A stretch of DNA of 14,387 bases from Gammaproteobacteria bacterium (GTDB lineage Bacteria > Pseudomonadota > Gammaproteobacteria > Pseudomonadales > Litorivicinaceae): the NCBI GenBank assembly GCA_002705325.1, contig PAFS01000037.1, positions 1-14,387 of the forward strand, in the 5' to 3' direction. A program made the translations under genes and the position numbers. The notes beneath the pieces are model-generated. The model saw nothing but the letters and a program-made list of their open reading frames with translations. It had not been told where the DNA came from and made no database searches. Below, one piece after another: positions 1-8,621 of this stretch; position 1 is the stretch's first letter, and each line of letters starts with the position of its first letter.

Positions 1-1
1 C

Positions 2-2443
2 TCGATTACCCCGATCGCCAATGGTGTTGAGAATCTGAGTGTTGGATTATTTGCTGATCAGGCACTCACGGATACTGAGATCCGAGAACTTGGTGAGATT
101 TGGGTTCAACCACTGGGTAACACGGTCGATCCGAACGACTCGATTCACTTTACTCGGATCGGGCTAGGCGGCACGGCTGATGCGCTGGCGGCGATCACCA
201 CTCTTGGTGGGGTCAGCCCGAGTGAAGTCGTTAAGGCCGATGGTCAATCCTTCAAGGTGTTCGACATCAGCGACCTAGAGGGTCCGTTCAAGCTTGAGAT
301 TGATTCAACCTACGACGGTCCCTTCTCGACCGCTGTTGAGGCTTTCAGCCTTGATGAGGGTAATCTGCAGAATCCGTCAGCGTCGCAGCAATCATCGATT
401 GGGACTGCTGTGATTTTGCCAACGGCTACCGATCCTGAGAATGTAAAACTGGGGCAACTGAATTACGATAATGTATTGATTGACGGCATATCTGGGATCT
501 TTGGATTAGCGGTTGATTTTATTGTCCGAGTTACCCCACAAGACTCGGATGAGTCCTTTGAGCTCTCGCTTCCTAACAATGTCACTCTGATCTCAGGGCC
601 GACGATTCAGAGTTCTGGTGATGTCGACTTTAATGTGCGACTGGAGCCAGAGTTCTTTGGGTTACTAGAGGATGCTCCGGAGATTTTCCAGATCGAAGGA
701 ATCGAAGTGATCTCTCGCGAGGGAACTGATATTAGTACCTACTCGGTTCCGACTCAGGATATTGCCGTCAACGTGAACCAGGCAGCAGCTCCGGTATTTA
801 GCGATCTTTTGACCAATCCGATTCGGATCGAGATGCCAGGGAATCCAGACGACCTTGTTGCCGAGGCGATCCTGAATTTAGAACAGTTTGTCGTTGCGAA
901 TAAGAATGACGCTGATTTTGAGAATGACACGACCCATTACGAATTATCGCTCGCATCGAATACTTATTTGGAGAAATTTGGTGAGGGTCGTGACATTTCA
1001 TTACGGTATGATGCCGACGACTTTACTCGCCACGGTATCGAGGTTGATTGGGATGAGGAAGGTAAGAAGTATCGATTTGAAGGCTTGAGGAGTGTAGTTA
1101 CTTCACCTGTTGTTTTGAGTATTACTACGAGTCTTTTGGCCGACCAGGCTTTTGCTCAGGCGATATTTGGAGACCTCAGGTGGACGGCCGTGAATACTGA
1201 GCCGACCACCGGGCTCTCTAAATCCACAGATATTGGTCTGTTGTTGAGTAAAGAGGTGACAGGAGACGTCATCGTAGTTGATGGTGAGGCAGTTCAAGTG
1301 TTTTTTGCTCATACTTTCCAGAACGATGTTGTGGAATATCGTATAACCCAAATTGGTGATCAGAACATCTCTGAAGGTACTATGGATGCTGAGCAGTTAG
1401 GACAATTATCAGACGCTTCTTTAGCGACGGTCGAGGCCACGCTGACTGACGCGGAACTAGGATCAATAACAAAAAAGATCACAAGCGATGTATTCGTCCT
1501 GCCGAATAAGAATCAGTTGGGCTTATCGATTGCTGATGCCTCAGATTCTTTATCAAATGCGGTCGAAAGTTATTTTGAAAGTGGATACTGGGGCGCATTG
1601 GGTCAGGCAACCGAAACAGTTGATTCAAATCAATTTACATTTATCGACCCCGATTTTGGAATTGAGGTGTTAGGGGTTGATTATGAGATTGGCGTGTCAA
1701 CACTATCTGACCGTTCTGACGGTAAACTATTTGCAGAAGATGGCAATATCCTCAATCGTGTCCATGGAACTAAATTCAATGATTTCCTTGTTGCGCGGGC
1801 GCCAGATGTTGGCGCGAACGAAGGCTCTGTACTCTTTGGCGCGCAAGGTGAAAATACTCTACTCGGTAACATTGGCGATGATGTTTTGGTGTCGGCAGGA
1901 GGGCACGATATCTTGACCGGAAATGCGGGTGCGGATGTATTTCAAATAGTCACAGATACAAAGAATGCAGAGACCTCAGTCTCTAATTTGGAAAACGCGT
2001 TGGATCGACTTTTGGGGTTAGATGTCGATTCGGAGACGCATGCATTCAAGCACCAAGAATATGAGTCGGTTGATCAAGCGTCTGGACAGTCCACTAAGTT
2101 AGTTGATGCTTTGCGAGATATTCATAGTGATCTTGGCGTAAGCGATTCATCGGTCGATCTTCGTGCTGTAGTGACCGACTTTACTCGAGGATTTAATGAT
2201 GGCGAAAGTGATCGTCTCGTTATGGCTGGCGTTCACGGGTCGGACGCGGCGGACCCAAATATCTCTGCTCATCACTTGACCTGGGGTGATAATGATTACA
2301 TTTATGTAGTCGCGCAGTCGATAGCAGATCCTACTGCGCAAGGGTCGGTGGATGCTTTTGTATCCGCGCTATTGATTCCTGAGTTCAGTCCTGTTGATAT
2401 AGCGTTGACTGATCTCGAAAGCGCTGGAATCTATGCCGTTTAA
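2..2443 (+). CDS. RTX-type large surface protein/adhesin, C-terminal part (5' end outside window)
   Basis: Partial gene: the reading frame is open from base 2, so the GTG at 257 is an internal valine and not a start; 813 residues are visible. Most of the visible part is acidic, Asp/Ser/Thr-rich beta-type sequence resembling the Ig-like or cadherin-like modules of large type I secreted adhesins, with no clear exact repeats. Residues ~608-650 hold about four glycine/aspartate nonapeptides of the RTX calcium-binding type (GNIGDDVLV, GNAGADVFQ). About 160 residues follow, including a V-x-DF-x-x-GFNDGESDRL stretch typical of the end of RTX proteins, with a hydrophobic C-terminus (ESAGIYAV) where the uncleaved type I secretion signal should lie. 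It has only one Cys-free RTX block and no catalytic domain in the visible part. It lies directly before TolC, ABC and HlyD genes, which makes it the likely substrate of that exporter. Adhesin is an inference; an RTX enzyme with its catalytic domain upstream remains possible. Confidence 0.85.
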   Translation, partial: SITPIANGVENLSVGLFADQALTDTEIRELGEIWVQPLGNTVDPNDSIHFTRIGLGGTADALAAITTLGGVSPSEVVKADGQSFKVFDISDLEGPFKLEIDSTYDGPFSTAVEAFSLDEGNLQNPSASQQSSIGTAVILPTATDPENVKLGQLNYDNVLIDGISGIFGLAVDFIVRVTPQDSDESFELSLPNNVTLISGPTIQSSGDVDFNVRLEPEFFGLLEDAPEIFQIEGIEVISREGTDISTYSVPTQDIAVNVNQAAAPVFSDLLTNPIRIEMPGNPDDLVAEAILNLEQFVVANKNDADFENDTTHYELSLASNTYLEKFGEGRDISLRYDADDFTRHGIEVDWDEEGKKYRFEGLRSVVTSPVVLSITTSLLADQAFAQAIFGDLRWTAVNTEPTTGLSKSTDIGLLLSKEVTGDVIVVDGEAVQVFFAHTFQNDVVEYRITQIGDQNISEGTMDAEQLGQLSDASLATVEATLTDAELGSITKKITSDVFVLPNKNQLGLSIADASDSLSNAVESYFESGYWGALGQATETVDSNQFTFIDPDFGIEVLGVDYEIGVSTLSDRSDGKLFAEDGNILNRVHGTKFNDFLVARAPDVGANEGSVLFGAQGENTLLGNIGDDVLVSAGGHDILTGNAGADVFQIVTDTKNAETSVSNLENALDRLLGLDVDSETHAFKHQEYESVDQASGQSTKLVDALRDIHSDLGVSDSSVDLRAVVTDFTRGFNDGESDRLVMAGVHGSDAADPNISAHHLTWGDNDYIYVVAQSIADPTAQGSVDAFVSALLIPEFSPVDIALTDLESAGIYAV
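1823..1950 (+). repeat. RTX nonapeptide repeat block within the secreted protein
   Basis: About four tandem nine-residue units can be read in frame: GAQGENTLL, GNIGDDVLV, SAGGHDILT, GNAGADVFQ. They follow the G-G-x-G-x-D-x-U-x pattern that folds as a calcium-binding parallel beta-roll after export. The first and third units are imperfect, so the block is short and degenerate compared with toxins that carry ten or more units. Confidence 0.8.
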
Positions 2444-4823
2444 AACCCATTCTTTCATTCATTTGAAGCGAGTTCTTGCGGTATCGACTTGTTTGATCGG
2501 TTTAGCTGTCGTCGCTCAAACTGCTCGAGCTGAGCGAGTCTTGTCCGAGACAACCTTCGATGAGCGGGGCGTGGTTGCTAAGACCTACGATGAACTCAAC
2601 GCTCCCGATGATTTAGTCAGAGAGCAACCTATTGAGCCTAAAGCTGAGGATAAAATAGGCCCGAGCGCTATAGATTCAACAGAGCGGGGTGTGGAAAATG
2701 CATCTGAGTCGAGTGCGAGTGGCTTGGTGCAATTTTTTTCTAATTTGTTTGGTTCTGATGACAATAGCCAAGAGCCCTCCGAGAAAGCTGAGGAACGGTT
2801 AGGCGTCCCATCTGCAGTTGTGGGACAGGATGTGACGGTGTCTAGTGTGGTTGATGAAACCACCGTGAATGTCAATACGGTAGAAGAACCAAAGACGCAA
2901 AGCCCGGCTGTGATGAGTTCTCTTGAACTAAACGCCGATGAAAATCGGGCTGAGCGTCTTCAAGCGATTTTTGGTGATGCTGAGTCGGAAGTATCAACTC
3001 GTGCACCTGTCCGAGGTCGAGACGAGGATCAAGATACGGTTGATATGTCGGAAGAATCGGTCACTGTGGTGGTGGAGAGCCCAGTGGTTGATGGACTTGA
3101 AAGCGAGGTTGACAAAACCTTGGAACCAAAGAGCCTTCCAGGCAAGCGTCAGGTGCAAGACTCAGTGGAGACGCCTAATCTGGTTCAACGATTTTTCAAT
3201 TTATTCAAACAGAAACCGGATGAGCCGGAGTCGGTAGCGCGTGGTCAAGAGGAGGTTGTTTCAAGTGAGGAGGTAGCAGAACCTCGATCATTTGCAGCAG
3301 AGCTACCATCGATTCAGGGACAACCAGATTTCATTCCTCAGGAGCCGACCTCTGGTTTATCTGATAAGCCTGAGACGGCCGCACAACCAAGGGAAAAAAT
3401 CCCAGAAATCGGCAGCATGCCAGATGTCATTGTTCCGCCACCACCTGTAATTCCGAGTGCTAAAGAGTCTATGCCTTCGCTTAAAAAGACACCTCCAATT
3501 TTTATGGATAAGGATCAATCACTCCCCAATGAGCTAGGGGTTCTGAATCCATTAATGATTGGCTATCGACTCGATGCCTTTGCACTTGGACTTATTAACG
3601 ATGTACGAAAAGGGGAGGGACGAGAACCATTTCAAATGTTCGCTCAGACGATTTCAGATGTCTTTTTCTCGACACCGACGGTGTTGCGATTGCTAGAGTT
3701 AGAGAGAACGCTTAATACACAAATCGCAGAGGCTCGAGCGCTTGAACGTCCCCAAGTGAGTTTTTCAGCAGAGGAAGGGCGAAGGACTGTATCAAACGGT
3801 GGTGCCGATGGCCGGATTTCCTCGCAGACGATTACAGCTACACAAAGTGTTTGGGATTTTGGAATCATTCGAAGTGGCATCGATCAGTCGCGTAACAATG
3901 TCGAAAAGAGTCTAGCTGAAATTCGCGATTCACGATCTCAAGCACTCCTCGAATTGATTTTAGCTTACAATGAAGTGTCAACAGCGCGAATGAATATGCA
4001 ACTGGTTCAGGTGTTCGCGGAAACCCGTGTTCAATTCCTAGACTTGGTCGATCAAAAACTAGCCCTCGGTGTATCGAGTGAGGCGGACTTGGTAAGGGCT
4101 GAAGCCAAAGCGTATGAAGCACAAGGTGAGCTACCTGCGGCGGCGCAGAGACTTCAGGCTGCTGAAGACCGATTTATCGAATTATTTGGTGTGGTCCCGC
4201 CAAAGCAACTGCCAGCCTATGCGCTGCCATCTAATCAGCTGAGCTTGGCTGAGCTTGGACTGATGACGGAACGGCATCCGATCGTTACAGCGTCAGAGCT
4301 TGAGTACCAAAACAGCCAATTAAATTTACAACGACTATCTGCTGAAAAACTCGGAACCGTGAATTTTCAATTGTCTGGGAGTCGGTCAGATACCCCGACG
4401 ACGTCATCGACCGATCAAATTGATGGAAAGATCGTCTACCAGGTCGACTTGTATGATGGCGGTGATTTATCGGCACGGCTCGAGCGAGCATCCGGAGCTG
4501 TGGTTGAAGCGCGTTGGGAATTGGAGCGGGTTCAGCGCGAAACGCGACGGGTTCTTGAGAGTGCGATCTCTGAGTTGGTTGCGAGTCAATCGTTGGAGTC
4601 TGCTCGTTTAAACTCTTTGGAAGCAACTGTGAAGGCCAGTGACGCGACGAAAGAGTTGTTCATGTATGACCGAGGTGATTTGACGGATATTTTTCGAGTG
4701 CAGGATGACTATTTAAATGCAGCGAAAGCGCTAGTCGATGCTCGTGCTGGTAAAGAAAATGCAGTTTATTCATCGCTTCACGCGGCAGACCTACTGATTG
4801 AGCAGTTTGGGTTAGGTATTTGA
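2433..4823 (+). CDS. TolC-family outer-membrane channel with long acidic N-terminal extension
   Basis: 796 residues, against roughly 430-480 for usual TolC-type proteins. Residues 1-33 form a signal peptide (KR, then a hydrophobic core LAVSTCLIGLAVVA, then a probable AxA cleavage site ARA|ER). Residues ~34-370 are low-complexity, rich in Glu, Asp, Ser and Val, with a proline-rich end (VPPPPVIP at 334-341); no known domain is recognisable. A short motif occurs twice: LVQFFSNLF (98-106) and LVQRFFNLF (250-258). The TolC domain runs from about 400 to 796 with its internal duplication: ERPQVSF and QSVWDFG in the first half, and LALGVSSEADLVRAEA in a helical stretch typical of the family. It would form the outer-membrane and periplasmic channel of the type I exporter. 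The ATG at 2433 overlaps the adhesin stop by 11 bases, implying translational coupling. The extension would sit in the periplasm. Confidence 0.9.
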   Translation: MPFKTHSFIHLKRVLAVSTCLIGLAVVAQTARAERVLSETTFDERGVVAKTYDELNAPDDLVREQPIEPKAEDKIGPSAIDSTERGVENASESSASGLVQFFSNLFGSDDNSQEPSEKAEERLGVPSAVVGQDVTVSSVVDETTVNVNTVEEPKTQSPAVMSSLELNADENRAERLQAIFGDAESEVSTRAPVRGRDEDQDTVDMSEESVTVVVESPVVDGLESEVDKTLEPKSLPGKRQVQDSVETPNLVQRFFNLFKQKPDEPESVARGQEEVVSSEEVAEPRSFAAELPSIQGQPDFIPQEPTSGLSDKPETAAQPREKIPEIGSMPDVIVPPPPVIPSAKESMPSLKKTPPIFMDKDQSLPNELGVLNPLMIGYRLDAFALGLINDVRKGEGREPFQMFAQTISDVFFSTPTVLRLLELERTLNTQIAEARALERPQVSFSAEEGRRTVSNGGADGRISSQTITATQSVWDFGIIRSGIDQSRNNVEKSLAEIRDSRSQALLELILAYNEVSTARMNMQLVQVFAETRVQFLDLVDQKLALGVSSEADLVRAEAKAYEAQGELPAAAQRLQAAEDRFIELFGVVPPKQLPAYALPSNQLSLAELGLMTERHPIVTASELEYQNSQLNLQRLSAEKLGTVNFQLSGSRSDTPTTSSTDQIDGKIVYQVDLYDGGDLSARLERASGAVVEARWELERVQRETRRVLESAISELVASQSLESARLNSLEATVKASDATKELFMYDRGDLTDIFRVQDDYLNAAKALVDARAGKENAVYSSLHAADLLIEQFGLGI

Positions 4824-6973
4824 TGCGTACCGATCAGATTGACCGGCTCGTTTATGACATTTCCTCGCGATTTGATTCTGCGATCACTCCCTCCGAGGCT
4901 CGCGCACTGATACCAACGCCTGACGCTGACCGGTCAGTAGATTGGTTGTCAGATGTCTTATCCGACATTGGGATTGGTAATGAGACGATTGAAGATATCT
5001 CCTCTCTTGCTATGGATCGGTTTCACGACGTCGGCTTGTATTGCGTCGACGAAACGGTTTTTGTTTTTTATTTCGATCCGCTCCGGCATGTCGTTTATTT
5101 TCGCGATCTTGACACCGGATTAGTGTCAACTGCAGAAGAGTTTTTAGCGGCTCCTCCTGAGTTGGCGAGTAACGGAAAAAACCCATTAGTGATTCGGTAT
5201 TTTGAAGTCGCTGAAGAAAGCCTGGCCGCGATTCCTGGTGTCGAGACACACTGGTTTTTTTCGCCGCTATGGAAATTTCGCGGATATTTTGTACAAGCAG
5301 GGATCGCATCATTACTGACCAACTTGTTTGCAGTTGGTACATCCCTTTTTGCGATGGTTGTTTATAACCGAATCATTCCATCAAACGCCTTGTCATCTTT
5401 GCTTGTTTTGGTTGTTGGAATGGCGATCCTGCTGATTGCCGACTACCTCGTGAAAACGGTACGGAGTAAGCTTCTAGGAGCCGCTGGTGTCGAGGCAGAT
5501 CTTATCATTGCAGACAGGTTATTCACCCAGGTTCTCGATATTCAGTACAAATCGCGGAACGGGTCTGTTGGCCAGATGGCTAACGTCCTGAAAGAGTATG
5601 AACAGATTCGGGAATTTTTTACCTCAGCAGCCTTGGTGTCTGTGATCGATCTTCCGTTTGCACTAATATTCGTCGGGTTTATTTGGTTTCTGGGCGGCAT
5701 AATGGTGATTCCAGTAGTCGCCGGGATTCTCTTTCTGTTTGCGATCACTTGGTACATGCAGCCTCGGATGAAAAAAATCGCTGAGCGTTCACTTGAGGAT
5801 GCGCATAACAAGCATTCAGTTCTCGTAGAGACGCTGTCGGGGTTGGAAACAGTCAAGTTATTAGGTGCCGGCGGTATCTTGCGTCGACGATTTAAAACAG
5901 TGCTGGCTAGACAGTCCTCTATCGCTGAAGAAAGTAAGCGGCAGTCATTTTTTTCATCAAATCTGACACAAGAAATTCAGCAAGGTGTTCAAATTGCTGT
6001 GGTGGCAATCGGAGCGATTGCTGTGTCTGACGGTGAATTTGGTTTCGGGGCCATTATTGCTTGCACGATTTTATCAGGCAAAGCGCTATTACCATTTGCT
6101 CAGCTTGCGCAGCTTTTATCACGTTTCAATCAAATCGTGTCTGGCTACAAAGCTCTTGATGAGCTAATGAAACAGCCGGTCGAGCATGAGAATAAAAAGC
6201 AATTTATCAAACGAGGTCGCTATAAAGGCGCGATACGATTTGAAAACGTATCGTTTAGCTATCCCAATAGCCCACAAGCTGCTTTGAAAGATGTGTCATT
6301 GGAGATCGCGCCAGGTGATCGTGTTGCCATTGTTGGTCGTGTGGGGTCGGGTAAAACAACAATTGGCAAAATGATTACCAAATTGTTTGTCCCTGATGAT
6401 GGTGCGATTTTTATCGATGGGGCAGATATTCGGCAAATAGATCCAGCGGAAATCAGAGAAAATATTGGTTTGGTCTCGCAAGAGCCGTGGATGATCGCTG
6501 GTAGCGTTGAGCAAAATGTAGTTTTAGGGGCTCCTAATGCAGGCACAGATGAAATGTTATGGGCATCTGAGCTCGCAGGCGTCTCAGATTTTGTCAACAG
6601 GCATCCCGATGGTTTTAAAATGATGGTGGCTGAACGTGGTGAGGGCTTGTCAGGAGGGCAAAGGCAAGCGATTTCGATCGCAAGAGCTCTCGTACGGAAA
6701 CCACCCATCCTACTTTTTGATGAGCCCACCAGTTCGATGGACGCAAGAAGTGAACGAAATTTGATCGCACGGCTGAAGGAAACGCAACTGAACTGTACCG
6801 TGATTGTGATTACTCACAGAACATCACTGCTTGCTTTGGTTGATCGTGTCATTGTTATTGATGACGGGAAGATTGTTGGTTCTGGGTCGGTGGATGCGTT
6901 CCTGAACGCCACCCTCAGCAAGACCGGTAACGCGAATAAGCTGGAAACGGCTGATGATTCGGTCAATGTTTAA
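4823..6973 (+). CDS. Type I secretion ABC transporter/permease, LapB-like
   Basis: 716 residues, the usual length. Residues ~1-130 resemble the C39-like domain of this family but show no Cys at a Q-x4-[DE]-C position (the only Cys here is C74), so it should bind the substrate rather than cleave it. Transmembrane segments lie around 157-180, 190-210, 268-309 and 385-415. The NBD starts near 470 and is complete: Walker A GRVGSGKTT (505-513), Q-loop Q553, signature LSGGQRQ (609-615), Walker B ILLFDEP (629-635), D-loop SSMD, and H-loop H665. The family pattern (FF-S---liDlPF, GSVGQMAN) matches type I permease/ATPases that export large adhesins. It energises export with the HlyD and TolC neighbours. 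The ATG at 4823 shares one base with the tolC stop (TGATG); a TTG three bases earlier is also in frame. An AGG at 4815-4817 can serve as ribosome binding site. Confidence 0.93.
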   Translation: MRTDQIDRLVYDISSRFDSAITPSEARALIPTPDADRSVDWLSDVLSDIGIGNETIEDISSLAMDRFHDVGLYCVDETVFVFYFDPLRHVVYFRDLDTGLVSTAEEFLAAPPELASNGKNPLVIRYFEVAEESLAAIPGVETHWFFSPLWKFRGYFVQAGIASLLTNLFAVGTSLFAMVVYNRIIPSNALSSLLVLVVGMAILLIADYLVKTVRSKLLGAAGVEADLIIADRLFTQVLDIQYKSRNGSVGQMANVLKEYEQIREFFTSAALVSVIDLPFALIFVGFIWFLGGIMVIPVVAGILFLFAITWYMQPRMKKIAERSLEDAHNKHSVLVETLSGLETVKLLGAGGILRRRFKTVLARQSSIAEESKRQSFFSSNLTQEIQQGVQIAVVAIGAIAVSDGEFGFGAIIACTILSGKALLPFAQLAQLLSRFNQIVSGYKALDELMKQPVEHENKKQFIKRGRYKGAIRFENVSFSYPNSPQAALKDVSLEIAPGDRVAIVGRVGSGKTTIGKMITKLFVPDDGAIFIDGADIRQIDPAEIRENIGLVSQEPWMIAGSVEQNVVLGAPNAGTDEMLWASELAGVSDFVNRHPDGFKMMVAERGEGLSGGQRQAISIARALVRKPPILLFDEPTSSMDARSERNLIARLKETQLNCTVIVITHRTSLLALVDRVIVIDDGKIVGSGSVDAFLNATLSKTGNANKLETADDSVNV

Positions 6974-6975
6974 CG

Positions 6976-8253
6976 ATGAAAATATCAAGAATCTTTCTTC
7001 TTATTAGGGCCTTATTTTCGTATGAAATGCAGGATCGTGATCGTCCTGATACTCATTTGATGTGGGTTATCTCCCTAAGTTTCGTCGCTTTTTCTGGATG
7101 GGCTTATTTCTCAGAGATTGATCGAGTAGTCACTGCAAATGCAACGGCATATCCCTATGCAAAATTACAGACAGTCGAGCATTTCGAGGGCGGTCGAGTT
7201 GATAAAATCCTCGTCCAAAAGGGAGATGAGGTCAGTAAAGGCGATTTATTGATTACTTTGAGTCCCATTCAAACGCTCGGTGAATTGACGATCCAGACCG
7301 ATCAGGTTGCAGAATTAAGTGTGAAGCAGTCGCGTCTATTAGCTGAATACGAGAACATTGCATCATTCGAAGTGAATAAAAATTTCCTTGAGGCGCATCC
7401 TGAAATAGTGGCGCAGGAGCGGGCGATCTTTCGAGAGCGCGTTAGGCAGAGAAAAGTTGAAATGGAAGCAAAGGTGGCTGAGGTAGATTCAGCCAAGGCA
7501 AAATTGTCTGCGGCTCAAGCAGGACTTCGAGCTAGCGATGAGGAATTCAAGACAATGAAGCTTCTGTTTGAAAAAGGTTTGGAGCCTGAGCTTTCATTTA
7601 TTAAGGCCGAAAAATCTCATGCCGAAGCAATATCATCGTTAGAAACGGCTCGACAAGAGGTTATCCGCAGTCAGAGCGCGGTCGATGCCACATTGCGCGA
7701 CTATCAAACTACAATTCTCCAAGAGCTTTCGGAGGTACGAAGTAATTTAACAGCTGCGCGAGAAAATATTCGCGTGGCCGCCGATAAAGCGGATAGATCA
7801 GAGCTGAGAGCTCCCAGTGCTGGAATTGTTAATAACGTGTTGGTTTCGACTGTAGGTGGCACAGTTAAGCCTGGTGAGACAGTGGTCGAAATTGTTCCAG
7901 AAGGTTCGCAAATATTTATTGAAGCGAATATAGCACCAGCTGACATCGGGTTTATCGAACTTGGTCAAGCGACGCTCATTAAACTAACAGCCTACGATTA
8001 TTCCGTTTTTGGATCGTTGTCTGGTCAGGTGACGGTTATCGCGGCAGACACAACCACAGAGGAGAGCGGCGAGCAGTTCTATAAGGTCAGCGTGCAGCCT
8101 TTGACTAAATATCTCGACAGTAATAGCCGCGAGCTTCAGGTCATTCCAGGTATGGAAGCTCAAGTTGATATTATTGTAGGCAAACGCTCGGTGCTTGACT
8201 ATTTGCTCTCGCCACTTTTGAGAGTTACCCAGGAATCCCTCCGCGAAAAGTAG
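6976..8253 (+). CDS. HlyD-family membrane fusion (adaptor) protein of the type I secretion system
   Basis: 425 residues, normal for type I HlyD adaptors. A short cytoplasmic N-terminus is followed by one transmembrane helix (~28-47, HLMWVISLSFVAFSGWAYF). The first half-lipoyl motif is at 71-96 (EGGRVDKILVQKGDEVSKGD), a long alpha-helical/coiled-coil region at ~105-275, and the second half-lipoyl at ~276-308 (LRAPSAGIVNNV). A beta-barrel region ends in the family signature IPGMEAQVDII-x-GKRSVLDYLLSPL (390-413). It bridges the inner-membrane ABC protein and the TolC channel across the periplasm. The start lies 2 bases after the ABC gene stop, so it is almost certainly the last gene of the same transcript. 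I see no clear hairpin-plus-T-run terminator after it. Confidence 0.93.
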   Translation: MKISRIFLLIRALFSYEMQDRDRPDTHLMWVISLSFVAFSGWAYFSEIDRVVTANATAYPYAKLQTVEHFEGGRVDKILVQKGDEVSKGDLLITLSPIQTLGELTIQTDQVAELSVKQSRLLAEYENIASFEVNKNFLEAHPEIVAQERAIFRERVRQRKVEMEAKVAEVDSAKAKLSAAQAGLRASDEEFKTMKLLFEKGLEPELSFIKAEKSHAEAISSLETARQEVIRSQSAVDATLRDYQTTILQELSEVRSNLTAARENIRVAADKADRSELRAPSAGIVNNVLVSTVGGTVKPGETVVEIVPEGSQIFIEANIAPADIGFIELGQATLIKLTAYDYSVFGSLSGQVTVIAADTTTEESGEQFYKVSVQPLTKYLDSNSRELQVIPGMEAQVDIIVGKRSVLDYLLSPLLRVTQESLREK

Positions 8254-8621
8254 TTCAACCCGTTTGGTGAGTATTTTGGCGAAGCGGCAGGATATGCAAT
8301 TTTTTCAACAGATGGCCTTTGTATCAGTCGGATTCTGGAGTAACTTCAAATATTGGCGGTCTGCGAAATCAAGTGTAAGCTAGAACCAGGGCGAATTTAA
8401 CTAATGCTCGGACCTTTATTAGCTACCGATGGATTCATTTGGATAAGAGTCAATGCTAAAATTTCTACTAGCGCGAGAGCTATTTTTCCGGCATGCAACT
8501 CGCGCCGACTGTCACCACTAATAGTCAATCGCCAACCCATTACGTTCACTTTGGCAAGCCTTATTCATACCAGACCACTTCGACCTATCGATTGTCAGTG
8601 GAGTTTAGCTGGTCAAAGTAA
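8254..8621 (+). pseudogene. Possible decayed 3' part of an outer-membrane beta-barrel gene
   Basis: No intact gene is visible here, but the translation looks coding in pieces. Directly after the HlyD stop, in the same frame, comes FNPFGEYFGEAAGYAIF (8254-8304). Near 8316 the protein-like text moves to another frame: SDSGVTSNIGGLRNQV (8328-8375), then TFISYRWIHLDKS (8415-8450), RESYFSGMQLAPTV (8472-8513), and YSYQTTSTYRLSVEFSW (8562-8612), ending at TAA 8619. Three in-frame stops interrupt it (8376, 8457, 8469). Alternating polar and hydrophobic residues with Tyr, Trp and Phe, and a last strand ending in aromatic residues close to the terminus, suggest an outer-membrane beta-barrel. The family is not identified. 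The absence of more stops is not by itself significant over this length, so this call rests on residue pattern alone. A 77-codon open frame from 8404 in a third frame shows no protein-like character. Confidence 0.35.

Noticed and set aside
257..259. GTG as the start of the first gene
   Set aside because: The same frame is open and protein-like back to base 2, so this is an internal valine codon of a gene that begins outside the window.
2562..2695. Near-identical 13-base words (GAGCGGGGCGTGG at 2562, GAGCGGGGTGTGG at 2683) in tolC
   Set aside because: Both encode ERGV in low-complexity sequence; surrounding bases do not align, so a chance or minor local duplication is enough to explain them.
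2733..2739. Run of seven T in the tolC extension as a phase-variation slippage site
   Set aside because: Another run of seven T occurs in the ABC gene near 5265; runs of this length are expected by chance in this base composition and none is a tandem repeat long enough to suggest phase variation.
6259..6729. 156-codon open frame antisense to the ABC transporter
   Set aside because: It lies opposite the conserved nucleotide-binding domain and has no independent support.
8254..8310. Rho-independent terminator after hlyD
   Set aside because: A T-run at 8300-8306 is present but no convincing GC-rich stem precedes it.
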